64,000 nucleotides of DNA from an uncultured Porphyromonas sp. (GCF_915070105.1 NZ_CAJZFJ010000001.1:16066-80065), one strand, 5' to 3'. Numbered from the stretch's first letter, positions 45,234 to 53,921 are shown. The notes: generated from the sequence alone by a model not told the origin. Numbers and translations: made by a program.

Positions 45234-46063
45234 CCCTTATCTATCTTGACACGTATAGCATCTACATTCGTTCCCATAAAGATAGAGGCTAGCTCCTCGA
45301 ACTTCTCGGGGCACTCTGTCGTGCGGTAGGATACTTGTCCCCCTCGGCTTAGACGTTGCTTCATCTCTGGGTGGCGGAGCAGGTAATCTGCTAGTGAGGT
45401 AGCTACCAGCTCACCCTGTGCAATGAGCGAAACAGTGGGCGGTAGAGCCTCCTTGATCTTGGAGCGGAGGAGTGGGTAGTGAGTGCAGGCGAGCAGTACG
45501 GTATCGATCTCCGGATCCTTGGCCATCAGTTCTGTGATGTACTTACGGACGAAGTAGTCTGCTCCATCCCCTTGGCTCTCACCATACTCTACGAGAGGTA
45601 CCCACATGGGGCAGGCCTGCTCACTTACCCGTACCTCGGGGAAGAGCTTGCCTACCTCTGTCGTATAGGAGCCCGAGGAGACTGTGCCTGGGGTCGCTAC
45701 TACTCCCACATGACCTGTCTGGGTGAAGCTCGATATAGCCTCCACCGTAGGACGTATGATCCCGAGGATACGCCGTGTGGGGTCTGAGGTATAGGGGAGA
45801 TAGTGTTGCTGAAGCTCCCTAAGAGCCTTGGCCGAGGCAGTGTTACAAGCCAAGATGACTAGTGGGCATCCCTCGGAGAAGAGGTATTCGACAGCCTCAT
45901 GAGTGAAGCCTCTGATCACGTCAAAGGAGCGGGTACCGTAGGGGGAGCGAGCGTTGTCCCCGAGGTAGATATAGTCGTATTGTGGGAGTCTCTTTCGGAT
46001 CTCCGAGAGTATTGTCAGGCCTCCATAGCCTGAGTCAAAGACCCCGATAGGTGCAGAAGTCAT
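45230..46063 (-). CDS. murI: Glutamate racemase
   Basis: A 277-residue enzyme making D-glutamate for peptidoglycan. Motifs: IGVFDSGYGGLTIL at the N-terminus, catalytic C73 in LACNTASAKAL and C193 in LLACTHYPLL. It lies 39 bp after the chromate-transporter pair and overlaps namZ by 4 bp. Confidence 0.95.
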   Translation of the reverse strand: MTSAPIGVFDSGYGGLTILSEIRKRLPQYDYIYLGDNARSPYGTRSFDVIRGFTHEAVEYLFSEGCPLVILACNTASAKALRELQQHYLPYTSDPTRRILGIIRPTVEAISSFTQTGHVGVVATPGTVSSGSYTTEVGKLFPEVRVSEQACPMWVPLVEYGESQGDGADYFVRKYITELMAKDPEIDTVLLACTHYPLLRSKIKEALPPTVSLIAQGELVATSLADYLLRHPEMKQRLSRGGQVSYRTTECPEKFEELASIFMGTNVDAIRVKIDKG

Positions 46064-46102
46064 GATGAGGAGTGGAGTTGGGGTGATGCCTCGCCCTAGT
46101 GA

Positions 46103-46690
46103 CTAGGCAGGGACAAAGCTATAGAAGATCATACCGAAGCCCCCAGCTAGGGCTAACAGCAGGAGAGGATTTGTCTTGAAGCGATAGGACGCAACGAAGG
46201 CAAGGGCAAAGAGCATAACACTCGCTACAAACTGTACAAGCGCCTCCCGAGGTGCCCCGAAGTTCTCCGCATTCATCAGCACTAGTGCTGCGGCAGCTAC
46301 AAGGCCTACGATGGCAGGCCTTAGCCCAGAGAAGATGGAGCGTACCACGGGACTATCCTTGTGACGGAGGAGGTATCGACTGATGGCGATCATGAGGATG
46401 AAGGGTAGCCATAGGACGGAGAGTGTCGCTAGCAGTGAGCCTAGGATGGCAAGTAGTGGCGGATAGCCCTCGTTGATCACTGAGGTGTAGCCCACGTAGG
46501 TAGCGATGTTGATCCCTAGGGGGCCTGGGGTCATCTGGCTCACTGCGACCATATCCGTGAACTCACTGGAACTGACCCAGCCCTGCTTGCGTACGACTTC
46601 GTCCTGAATGAGGGAGAGCATGGCATAGCCCCCACCAAAGTTCACAATGCCTATCTTGGAGAAGACGAGAAAGAGCTTGAGGAAGATCAT
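46103..46690 (-). CDS. chrA: Chromate transporter half-protein (second of pair)
   Basis: A 195-residue membrane protein corresponding to one half of ChrA. It has FGGGYAMLSLIQDEVV near 20-35, AVSQMTPGPLGIN near 50-62, and about six hydrophobic helices. ChrA exports chromate in CHR family members of known function; in an anaerobe the natural substrate may be another oxyanion. It overlaps its partner by 4 bp. Confidence 0.88.
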   Translation of the reverse strand: MIFLKLFLVFSKIGIVNFGGGYAMLSLIQDEVVRKQGWVSSSEFTDMVAVSQMTPGPLGINIATYVGYTSVINEGYPPLLAILGSLLATLSVLWLPFILMIAISRYLLRHKDSPVVRSIFSGLRPAIVGLVAAAALVLMNAENFGAPREALVQFVASVMLFALAFVASYRFKTNPLLLLALAGGFGMIFYSFVPA

Positions 46691-47283
46691 ACACTATCCT
46701 TGCTACGAGAGATGCGACCATACAGCCAGCCACTGAGACCAGCTACGAGTATAACGTAGATAGGAGAGACATCTAGCAGATAGATGAGTCCTGCTGCTAC
46801 GATGGGGATCCAGAGCGTATAGCGTGTGAGCCCTGCTGTACGTGCCATGGTGAAGACAGGGGCAGCGATCAAGGCTACGACCACAGGGCGTATTCCTCTG
46901 AAGGCATATTCGACGAGCCTATACTCCTTGAACTGGCGAAATATACCGGCTAGTAGAAGGATGATAAGGAACGAAGGTAGGATATTGCCCAATGCCGCTA
47001 GCAGGGCTACACGTAGCCCCCCGAGTTTGTAGCCAATATGTCCCGCCATATTCACAGCGAAGACTCCTGGGGTAGCCTGTGCGACGGCCATGATGTCGAT
47101 GAACTCACCTTCGCTCAGCCAGCCCTCCTTCTGCACGATCTCGTGCTGCATCATGGGGATCATAGCATAGCCACCTCCGATCGTGCCTATCCCGATCCTA
47201 AAGAAGATCCCGAAGAGCCTTAGTTGCTCCCTTGGGTTCATCCCTTCGCTGGAGGATCTTCTCCCCTTGTATTCGTTCGTCAT
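46687..47283 (-). CDS. chrA: Chromate transporter half-protein (first of pair)
   Basis: A 198-residue membrane protein; I start at MTNEYKG (47283) because the upstream ATG at 47304 lies inside the terminator hairpin. It has GGGYAMIPMMQHEIV and AVAQATPGVFAVN. With the next gene it forms a split, antiparallel ChrA pair. The unit probably continues into murI-namZ. Confidence 0.87.
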   Translation of the reverse strand: MTNEYKGRRSSSEGMNPREQLRLFGIFFRIGIGTIGGGYAMIPMMQHEIVQKEGWLSEGEFIDIMAVAQATPGVFAVNMAGHIGYKLGGLRVALLAALGNILPSFLIILLLAGIFRQFKEYRLVEYAFRGIRPVVVALIAAPVFTMARTAGLTRYTLWIPIVAAGLIYLLDVSPIYVILVAGLSGWLYGRISRSKDSV

Positions 47284-47295
47284 AGACAATAAATG

Positions 47296-47337
47296 ATCCC
47301 GCACAGCCCCTACCTCTCGGCTGGGGCTGTGCGGGAT
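47296..47337 (-). terminator. Terminator-like hairpin behind pepO
   Basis: A perfect 15-bp stem (47296-47310 with 47323-47337) in the 68-bp gap between pepO and the chrA pair. Confidence 0.65.
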
Positions 47338-47351
47338 AGGGTAGATATGAG

Positions 47352-49406
47352 CTACCAGACGACAATGCGATCCTTAGGTGCGATGTACATCTTGTCCTTA
47401 GGACGGATATTGAAGGCCTTGTAGAATGGGGTAATGTTCTTCAGTGCCTGATTGACACGGAGTATCCCGAGGCTGTGGGGATCGAGCTTCGTGAGGCGGC
47501 GTACCTCTTGCTCGGTGATGTTCTGTCCCCATAGACGGGCATAGGCGATGTAGAAGCGCTGTGCAGGGGTGAGCCCTTCGATCTTCTTGGCCGGGTTGTT
47601 TCCGCCAGCTATCTCTAGGGCGAGGTAAGCAATGGTCAGCCCGCCCTGGTCTGCGATGTTCTCCCCGAGGGTAAGCTCTCCGTTGGCATGCAGGCCTGGG
47701 GCAACGATGTTGCGAGAGAACTGCTTGGCTAGACGCTGTGTCGTCTCCTCGAACTTCTTGCGGTCCTCTGCGGTCCACCAGTTATTCATGTTACCATCCT
47801 TATCGAAGTTAGAGCCTTGGTCATCGAAGCCGTGCGTCATCTCGTGTCCAATGACCACACCAATCGCCCCATAGTTCACAGCATCATCCGCATCCATATT
47901 GAAGAATGGAGGCTGTAGGATACCTGCAGGGAAGCAGATCTCATTGGTGGTAGGCATGTAATAGGCATTGACATCCTGGACATTCATGAGCCAGCGAGTA
48001 CGATCTACGGGTTTACCAAGATCCTTGAGGTTATCCTCCTGGAAGAAGCGTACGGCTGCCAGTAGGTTCTCATAGTAGGTCTTGTCGGCATCTATATCCA
48101 TGGAGCTGTAGTCCTTCCACTTGTCGGGGTAGCCGATCTTCACCACGAAGCTACTGAGCTTCTCCTTAGCACGCTGCTTCGTCTCGGGGCTCATCCAGCT
48201 AAGGCCATCTACACGCTGCCCAAGGGCTGTCTGTAGGTTTCTCACCAGCTGGAGCATACGCTCCTTAGCCTCGGGAGAGAAGTATTGCTTCACATAGATC
48301 TCACCTAGAGCCTCTCCTAGTAGACTCTCTACGGTACTGAGGCTACGCTTCCAGCGTGGGTGCATCTCCTTCTTACCACTGAGCTGTTTGCCGAAGAAGT
48401 CAAACTTTGCTTCTACGAACTCATCGCTTAGGGCATCTGCTGCCCCACTGACGGATCGAGCTACGAGGAAGTCACGAAGCTCCTCAAAGGCGACACCTGC
48501 ATACCACTTGTCGAAGGCCTTGAAGAAGTCTAGCTGCGAGAAGTTAGCACTCTCCAGTACGAGTCCTCGAGCCTGGAAATAGCCCATCCAGTCGAAGCCT
48601 GTGTTCTGCTGTGCGAACTCTTGTATGCGCTGTATATTATAGTTGCGCTCGGTGTCTCTCAGCTCGGTGTTGGAGTAGGAGAACTGTGCAAGCTCGGTCT
48701 CTAGCTTCAGCGTATTGCGTGCTATACGCTGTGCTTCGCTAGTGCTGTAGCCAGCTAGAGTGAGTACACGTACTAGGTAAGCCTCATAGCCAGAGCGGAT
48801 CTTCTTCATCTCCTCGCTCTGCTCCACGTAATAGTCACGGGTATGTAGGCCGAGGGAGACCTGCCCTAGGGCAAGGATATTCATGGTGCTGTTCTTCTCG
48901 TCTGCTCCTACATAGGAGGAGAAGAGGGTACCTGCACCATAGGTCTGGTCGAGCTCGGCAGCGAGACGTATGACGTCAGCCTTGTCCTTGAGCTCGCTTA
49001 GGCGGGTAAGCTCGGGCTTGAGAGGAGCGGCACCAAGGCGATTGCGTGTGACGCTGTCCATAGCTTGGTTGTAGAGCGTGGCTACACGATAGTTGTTGGT
49101 ACCCTTGACCTGCTCGTGAGTCGTGAGCTCTGTGATGATCCGGTGTACCTGTGCCGAGGTGGAGTCTCGGAGTACATCGAAGGTGCCGAAGCGGCTATAA
49201 GCGGGCTTGAGTGGGTTCTTACGTATCCATCCACCATTGACATAGTGGTAGAAGTCCGTCTGAGGGCGGACAGCCTTATCCATATCGGCGAAGTTGATGG
49301 CGGGGACTTTCGTTGTCCCAGCCTGCTGTGCGCTGGCAGTGCCGACTCCTCCTTGGGCTAGGAGAGCTCCTAGCCCGAGGGTGATGATCATTCTACTTAT
49401 CTTCAT
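47352..49406 (-). CDS. pepO: M13 family metallopeptidase (PepO-like endopeptidase)
   Basis: A 684-residue neprilysin-type protease. I start at MKISRMIITLGLG (49406), which gives a clear signal peptide ending near SAQ; the longer frame adds 34 unlikely residues. The zinc site is HEMTH in VIGHEMTHGFDDQ, with the third ligand E in GENIADQGGL, and NAYYMPTTNEICFPAGILQPP upstream. P. gingivalis PepO of this family has endothelin-converting activity; substrate here is inferred. It stands alone between a promoter box (49458) and a hairpin. Confidence 0.93.
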   Translation of the reverse strand: MKISRMIITLGLGALLAQGGVGTASAQQAGTTKVPAINFADMDKAVRPQTDFYHYVNGGWIRKNPLKPAYSRFGTFDVLRDSTSAQVHRIITELTTHEQVKGTNNYRVATLYNQAMDSVTRNRLGAAPLKPELTRLSELKDKADVIRLAAELDQTYGAGTLFSSYVGADEKNSTMNILALGQVSLGLHTRDYYVEQSEEMKKIRSGYEAYLVRVLTLAGYSTSEAQRIARNTLKLETELAQFSYSNTELRDTERNYNIQRIQEFAQQNTGFDWMGYFQARGLVLESANFSQLDFFKAFDKWYAGVAFEELRDFLVARSVSGAADALSDEFVEAKFDFFGKQLSGKKEMHPRWKRSLSTVESLLGEALGEIYVKQYFSPEAKERMLQLVRNLQTALGQRVDGLSWMSPETKQRAKEKLSSFVVKIGYPDKWKDYSSMDIDADKTYYENLLAAVRFFQEDNLKDLGKPVDRTRWLMNVQDVNAYYMPTTNEICFPAGILQPPFFNMDADDAVNYGAIGVVIGHEMTHGFDDQGSNFDKDGNMNNWWTAEDRKKFEETTQRLAKQFSRNIVAPGLHANGELTLGENIADQGGLTIAYLALEIAGGNNPAKKIEGLTPAQRFYIAYARLWGQNITEQEVRRLTKLDPHSLGILRVNQALKNITPFYKAFNIRPKDKMYIAPKDRIVVW

Positions 49407-49457
49407 TAGTCGTAAGTGTCTGAGGTGATACCTCTTCTTAGTGATTCGTTGTAGGGG

Positions 49458-49465
49458 CAAATGTA
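49458..49465 (-). promoter_or_regulatory. Putative promoter -7 box for pepO
   Basis: Minus-strand TACATTTG matches TAnnTTTG, about 52 bp ahead of the chosen start; this spacing supports the shorter start. Confidence 0.45.
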
Positions 49466-49503
49466 CGCATTTTGAGCGTCCTATCCCCCCTTGTGCGTGT
49501 GAG

Positions 49504-49550
49504 ACCACCTCTACGGCCTCCTCGTGGGGTGAGGGAGCTGTAGAGGTGGT
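49504..49550 (-). terminator. Hairpin behind the M24 peptidase gene
   Basis: An 11-bp perfect outer stem (49504-49514 with 49540-49550) with some further inner pairing. Confidence 0.45.
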
Positions 49551-49588
49551 AGGTGTGTATTAGGAGTGTCGTGTGCTAGAGCCCTGAC

Positions 49589-51373
49589 TTAGAGTGGTAG
49601 GGTCTTAGCACGTAGCCAGCTGGCCTCCTCTGCTGTGAGGTCTGGGGAGAGGGTCTGATAGACACGCTCCTGGTAGGCCTTGTACCAAGCGATCTCCTCG
49701 GCGGTCAATAGTTCCTTCTTGACAAGTGTATTGTCGAGGTAGCAGAGGGTGACGGTTTCGAAGCCAAAGAAACGCCCGAACTCGGTCTCCTCTCTTAGCT
49801 CTGTGACCACGAGGTTCTCGATGCGGATGCCGTACTTACCTGAGCGGTAGATGCCAGGTTCATTGCTGGTGATCATCCCTATCTCGAGCTCGGTAGGATT
49901 GACCTCGGTACGGATGTTCTGTGGCCCTTCGTGCACGTTGAGGAAGTAGCCTACACCATGTCCCGTGCCGTGACCATAGTTCAGCCCACGATCCCAGAGA
50001 GCCTTACGGGCAAGGATGTCCAGCTGGCTACCACGTGTCCCCTCGGGGTACTGTGCTAGGGCGATCTGGATGTGTCCCTTCAGTACGAGAGTGTAGTCTG
50101 TGCGTAGCTCATCGCAGGGAGCACTGAGGGCTATGGTACGTGTGATGTCCGTAGTCCCGTCTAGGTATTGACCACCGCTGTCGAGCAAGAGTACTCCCTC
50201 GTTGCGTACGGTAGCCGATCCCTCAGCAGTAGCGTGGTAGTGGACGATAGCCCCGTTGCCTAGGTAACCACAGATGGTGGCGAAGCTGTCACCGTAGAAG
50301 TTCTTACCCTTAGCTCGGTACTCATTGAGTCGGATATCTAGCTCATGCTCGGTGTAGGTCTCACCTCGGGAGAGAGCCTCCTCGAGCCACTTGAAGAAGC
50401 GGGTCAGAGCTACTCCGTCACGTGCCATCACGGTACGTAGGTTGGAGATCTCGGTATCGTTCTTGATCGCCTTCAGCTGGGTGATCGCTGATACCCCGAG
50501 CACCTTACGGCAGTGAGCAGGGATCTCGTCATAGAGGCGATAGGTGATGCGCTTGGTATCTACGAGTAGACGTACATCATCGCCTAGAGAGCGGATGAAG
50601 CTATCGATCTGATAGTAGTCCTCGATGCGTACCCCATTCTCCGTCAGGGAGGCACGTACCTCTGGTGTAACCTTCTCGGGGAGGACGAAGAGGACTGCCT
50701 CCTTGGCTCCTATGTAGCCGAAGCCTACCCCGACGGGGTTGTAGGCTACGTCATAGCCACGGATATTGAAGACCCAAGCGAGCTCATCAATCATGGTGAT
50801 GATCGTAGCGTTGGCACCCTGGCTGGCTAGACGAGTACGTACCTCAGCGATACGCTCTGCAGCACTGCGACCTGCATACTGAGTGGAATGAAGGAAGAGG
50901 GGCTTATTGGGGATGGAGGGGCGATCCTTCCACACGGCCTCTAGTAGGTCTTGGTCTAGGTGATACTCGATGCCATAGACCTCTAGGCGACGTCTCGTAT
51001 CCTCGACCTCCTGTGCCGATAGGCAGGCTCCATCGGCTGCTACGACAGCCCCTGAGGGGAGCTCTGCAGCCAGGAAGCCTTCGATGCTAGGAGTACCTGG
51101 GACACCCATCTTGTAGAGGTCGATCGTCGAACCCTCGAGCTGGGTCGTTGCCTGCAGGAAGTATCGGGAGTCTGTCCATAGACCAGCCTTGTCTAGGGTC
51201 ACGACGACAGAGCCAGCTGAACCATTGAAGCCACTGATCCAGCTCCTACCCTGCCAGCGAAGAGGGGTGTACTCGCTCAGGTGTGCATCTGACGAGGTGA
51301 TGATGTAGGCGGAGATACCCTTAGCCTTCATTTCTTGGCGAAGGAGTGCCAAGCGTTCTGTGATTACACTCAT
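49589..51373 (-). CDS. Xaa-Pro aminopeptidase (M24, three-domain type)
   Basis: A 594-residue aminopeptidase P. Two creatinase-like N-terminal domains (about 1-305) precede the M24 catalytic domain, whose metal ligands lie in LLLDSGGQYLDGTTDITRT (two Asp), GTGHGVGYFLNVHEGP (His), SNEPGIY (Glu) and RIENLVV (Glu). It removes an N-terminal residue next to proline; no signal peptide is seen, so it is cytoplasmic. The three-domain layout resembles eukaryotic aminopeptidase P1 and is common in Bacteroidota. Confidence 0.92.
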   Translation of the reverse strand: MSVITERLALLRQEMKAKGISAYIITSSDAHLSEYTPLRWQGRSWISGFNGSAGSVVVTLDKAGLWTDSRYFLQATTQLEGSTIDLYKMGVPGTPSIEGFLAAELPSGAVVAADGACLSAQEVEDTRRRLEVYGIEYHLDQDLLEAVWKDRPSIPNKPLFLHSTQYAGRSAAERIAEVRTRLASQGANATIITMIDELAWVFNIRGYDVAYNPVGVGFGYIGAKEAVLFVLPEKVTPEVRASLTENGVRIEDYYQIDSFIRSLGDDVRLLVDTKRITYRLYDEIPAHCRKVLGVSAITQLKAIKNDTEISNLRTVMARDGVALTRFFKWLEEALSRGETYTEHELDIRLNEYRAKGKNFYGDSFATICGYLGNGAIVHYHATAEGSATVRNEGVLLLDSGGQYLDGTTDITRTIALSAPCDELRTDYTLVLKGHIQIALAQYPEGTRGSQLDILARKALWDRGLNYGHGTGHGVGYFLNVHEGPQNIRTEVNPTELEIGMITSNEPGIYRSGKYGIRIENLVVTELREETEFGRFFGFETVTLCYLDNTLVKKELLTAEEIAWYKAYQERVYQTLSPDLTAEEASWLRAKTLPL

Positions 51374-51427
51374 AGTTATTGATGATATTTTAATGTACTG
51401 TATTTGCGATTTACTCTCCCTTGACGT

Positions 51428-52978
51428 CTAGCTCCTGCTCTGATGCTCGCTGCGTAGGAGGTCATTGACTTCCTTGACGGGGTTGAAGGTCTCGAGTGGA
51501 ACCTCTACGAAGAGTGTGTTCCAGTCGTGCATAGCTCCGTTCCATAGCCCGGGCAGCTCTAGTGCGAGGAGTTCCTCTCCGCCGACGCTCTTGTGGGCGA
51601 TGAAGGCAGTACGAGGATTGACGTACTTCGTGAGGTCAAAGGCATTGCCCTTGTAGTCTCTGATGGCACAGACGAGGTCTACGGGGTTGAAGTAGCTCCC
51701 AGCCTCGAAGTAGGCACGCTGTGTCTCGTCACTCATATTGATCTGACTGCTCTCGAGGATCTGTAGCGAGCTACTACCATCGACCTCTCGGATGATGAAC
51801 GGGCCACCACCTGGCTCGCCCTCGTTGCGTACCATACCGCAGACTCGTATGGGGCGGTCAAGCTTGGCCTGTATCCAAGTCGTGAGGCTTAGGTCATCTC
51901 GCTCTAGGGTCTCGGGGGGAGTGATGCAGAGCTGGCTATCCATGAAGGAGAGGATCTCCTCAAGCAGTGCGTGTGAGGGCTTTCCCCGATCTAGCTGCCT
52001 CAGGTAGCTGAAGATCTGTCGGCGTACACCGATGAGGATACCCCCTAGGAACTTCTTGTAGATCACCGTGGCACTCTTGTGCTGGTCGAGGACTACATTG
52101 TCAATATTCTTGATGAAGACGATGTCTGAGGGTAAGACACCGAGGTTACGTATAAGTGCCCCATGCCCCCCGGGGCGGAAGAGCAGTCGTCCATCCTCCT
52201 TCCTGAAGAGTGATCCATCAGGGTGTAGGGCAAGGGTGTCGGTCGAGGGGAGCTGTTCGCTGAAGTCTATGTGGTAGAGCACCCCATAGTGCTCCTCGTA
52301 GCTCGTCTTGACACTAGAGAGGAGTGCCTCGAAGTCCCTGCGGTGCTCGGGCGAGACTGTGAAGTGTAGGTGGACATGCCCATCCCGATCCTTGGCATAG
52401 AGTGCGCCCTCGACGAGGTGCTCCTCGGCTGCAGTGCGGGTGTAGTCCTTGTATTTATGGAAGAGGAGTAGTCCCTTGGGCTTAGATCCGTAGCCTAGTC
52501 CCTTGGGCAGGAGGAGGTTCTCGACGATGGCCTTATAGTCCTCAGAGGTGATGAGCTTGGGGATGGTCTTCCAGTTGTTGCGTAGGCAGACTTCGTTGAG
52601 GCTCTCGTAGAAGGCAAAGCTACTGATGTGATCAAAGAAGTACTGTTCGGCGGGCTTCTGGGGCTTGGTGTAGGGCGCGTCGAGGAAGTTGTAGAGCATC
52701 TTGAACATGCGTGAGGCTGCCCCCGAGGCTGGGATCATCTTGTACACATGCGCTTCTCCAGAGAGGAGGTACTCCTCCCATAGGTCCATATATCGGGCTT
52801 GCTCGTCTGGCTCGACACGGATGATACCTCGCTCTAGCGAAGCAGAGGCGATTATACTGAGGTAGGGGAAGCCACTACGGATATCGTGTACCTGAGCCTC
52901 GGCTTCCTCCACGGCTATGCCACGTCCCTGGAGCTCCTCGATGTCCTCTGGGCTGAATAAAACACTGTCCATAATCAT
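51428..52978 (-). CDS. DUF4301 family protein
   Basis: A 516-residue cytoplasmic protein fitting DUF4301, a family mainly from Bacteroidota. Notable blocks are KMIPASGAASRMFKML near 98-113, FRPGGHGALIRNLG and DIVFIKNIDNVV near 270-300, and RVCGMVRNEGEPGGGPFI near 380. The glycine-rich first block and the later acidic stretch resemble nucleotidyltransferases that act on sugars, but this is only a similarity I see by eye. An ATG two codons inside is an alternative start. Element C lies about 130 bp upstream. Confidence 0.75.
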   Translation of the reverse strand: MIMDSVLFSPEDIEELQGRGIAVEEAEAQVHDIRSGFPYLSIIASASLERGIIRVEPDEQARYMDLWEEYLLSGEAHVYKMIPASGAASRMFKMLYNFLDAPYTKPQKPAEQYFFDHISSFAFYESLNEVCLRNNWKTIPKLITSEDYKAIVENLLLPKGLGYGSKPKGLLLFHKYKDYTRTAAEEHLVEGALYAKDRDGHVHLHFTVSPEHRRDFEALLSSVKTSYEEHYGVLYHIDFSEQLPSTDTLALHPDGSLFRKEDGRLLFRPGGHGALIRNLGVLPSDIVFIKNIDNVVLDQHKSATVIYKKFLGGILIGVRRQIFSYLRQLDRGKPSHALLEEILSFMDSQLCITPPETLERDDLSLTTWIQAKLDRPIRVCGMVRNEGEPGGGPFIIREVDGSSSLQILESSQINMSDETQRAYFEAGSYFNPVDLVCAIRDYKGNAFDLTKYVNPRTAFIAHKSVGGEELLALELPGLWNGAMHDWNTLFVEVPLETFNPVKEVNDLLRSEHQSRS

Positions 52979-53107
52979 GAGTCCTAAATAAGCTGTGTAG
53001 CGGAGCCACTATCACCATCTCTCCTGACCCAACAGGGGCGGGGATGTGTGACGCACCACAGAATGGTTGCTGTAAAGTTAGTGAATAACTACGTATCTCG
53101 TTACCCG

Positions 53108-53458
53108 TTTGGCTCCTTGGGGTAGCTAGCTGGTCTAGGATCAAGGCCAACACATGAGATCACCATAGTGTGAGGGCAGAGTAGTCAAGGAGCATACACG
53201 CAAGATAGAAGCATCTGTGCCCCAGGTATAGATATACCCAGGGTATACCTACGACCTAGGAGGGGTAAGTATACACGTGTGTACACTATAGTGTACCTGC
53301 GTGTATACAAGAGTGTACACACGTGTACACAACCACGCTCTAAGTATCATCCCAGTAGGCTCTCATATTTAGCTCTCCTCGGGACTAACGTCTAGGCACC
53401 CTAGACTCCCTTGGACATGGAATAATACCTCAAAGAGAAAAGAACAGAGAGTCCCAAA
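53108..53458 (-). mobile_element. MITE-like element, copy C (351 bp, reversed, non-coding)
   Basis: On plus it starts with TTTGGCTC (53108-53115) and ends GTCCCAAA (53451-53458). Read on minus it carries GCCTAGACGTTAGTCCCGAG, GATACTTAGAGCG, the array, CCTCCTAGGTCGTAGGTAT, TATGCTCCTTGA and CACTATGGTGAT, in the same order as copies A and B. Confidence 0.62.
53269..53330 (-). repeat. 62-bp palindromic array, copy C
   Basis: 8-mers at 53269, 53279, 53291, 53301, 53313 and 53323. Oriented like copies A and B, the fourth is AGGTACAC and the rest fit GTRTAYAC. Confidence 0.85.
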
Positions 53459-53781
53459 CAGATTATGTATAGCCTCTGCGGATAGGAGCCATAGCCAGAT
53501 AAGTGACTATGAGGGCTTGCTTCCCTCCTCCCGGGCAAGTGCCAAGAAGGCTCCCAAGTGCCCCACGGAGAGTGCGCCCCTCCCTCAGCTAGAAGGGTAG
53601 ACAATGGTACTACCCTTAGGAGGGAGTAGGGCATTTCTCCTAGCTAGGCAGAGAGGAGAAGGGAGGGCAATGAGCTCGTATCCATAAGGGAAAAGGTTGT
53701 AGCCACTCCTATCTAGGCATGGGGCGAAAGAGGAAGGTTAGTAGATGAGACGCGAGCTCAATAGAACTTCACTAACATTCT

Positions 53782-53921
53782 CTTTATCAAGTATTCTGAG
53801 AAGGGTCTAGGAGATATACCGAGAAGGCAGGAGGGGACATATAATGTTCGCCCCCATCACCTTACATAGGTGACGGGGGCGAACATTATATCTTCCCTCT
53901 AGGGAACATTACGTGTCCTCA
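53782..53921 (+). repeat. Dispersed hairpin repeat, copy 4
   Basis: A 23-bp stem (53840-53862 with 53868-53890, loop TACAT) with one mismatch, preceded by CTTTATCAAGTATTCTGAG and ATATACCGAGAAGG, followed by a partial direct copy GAACATTACGTGTCCTC. Confidence 0.78.

Noticed and set aside
47284..47304. Upstream start for the first chrA gene
   Set aside because: This ATG lies within the pepO terminator hairpin; the ATG at 47283 is more plausible.
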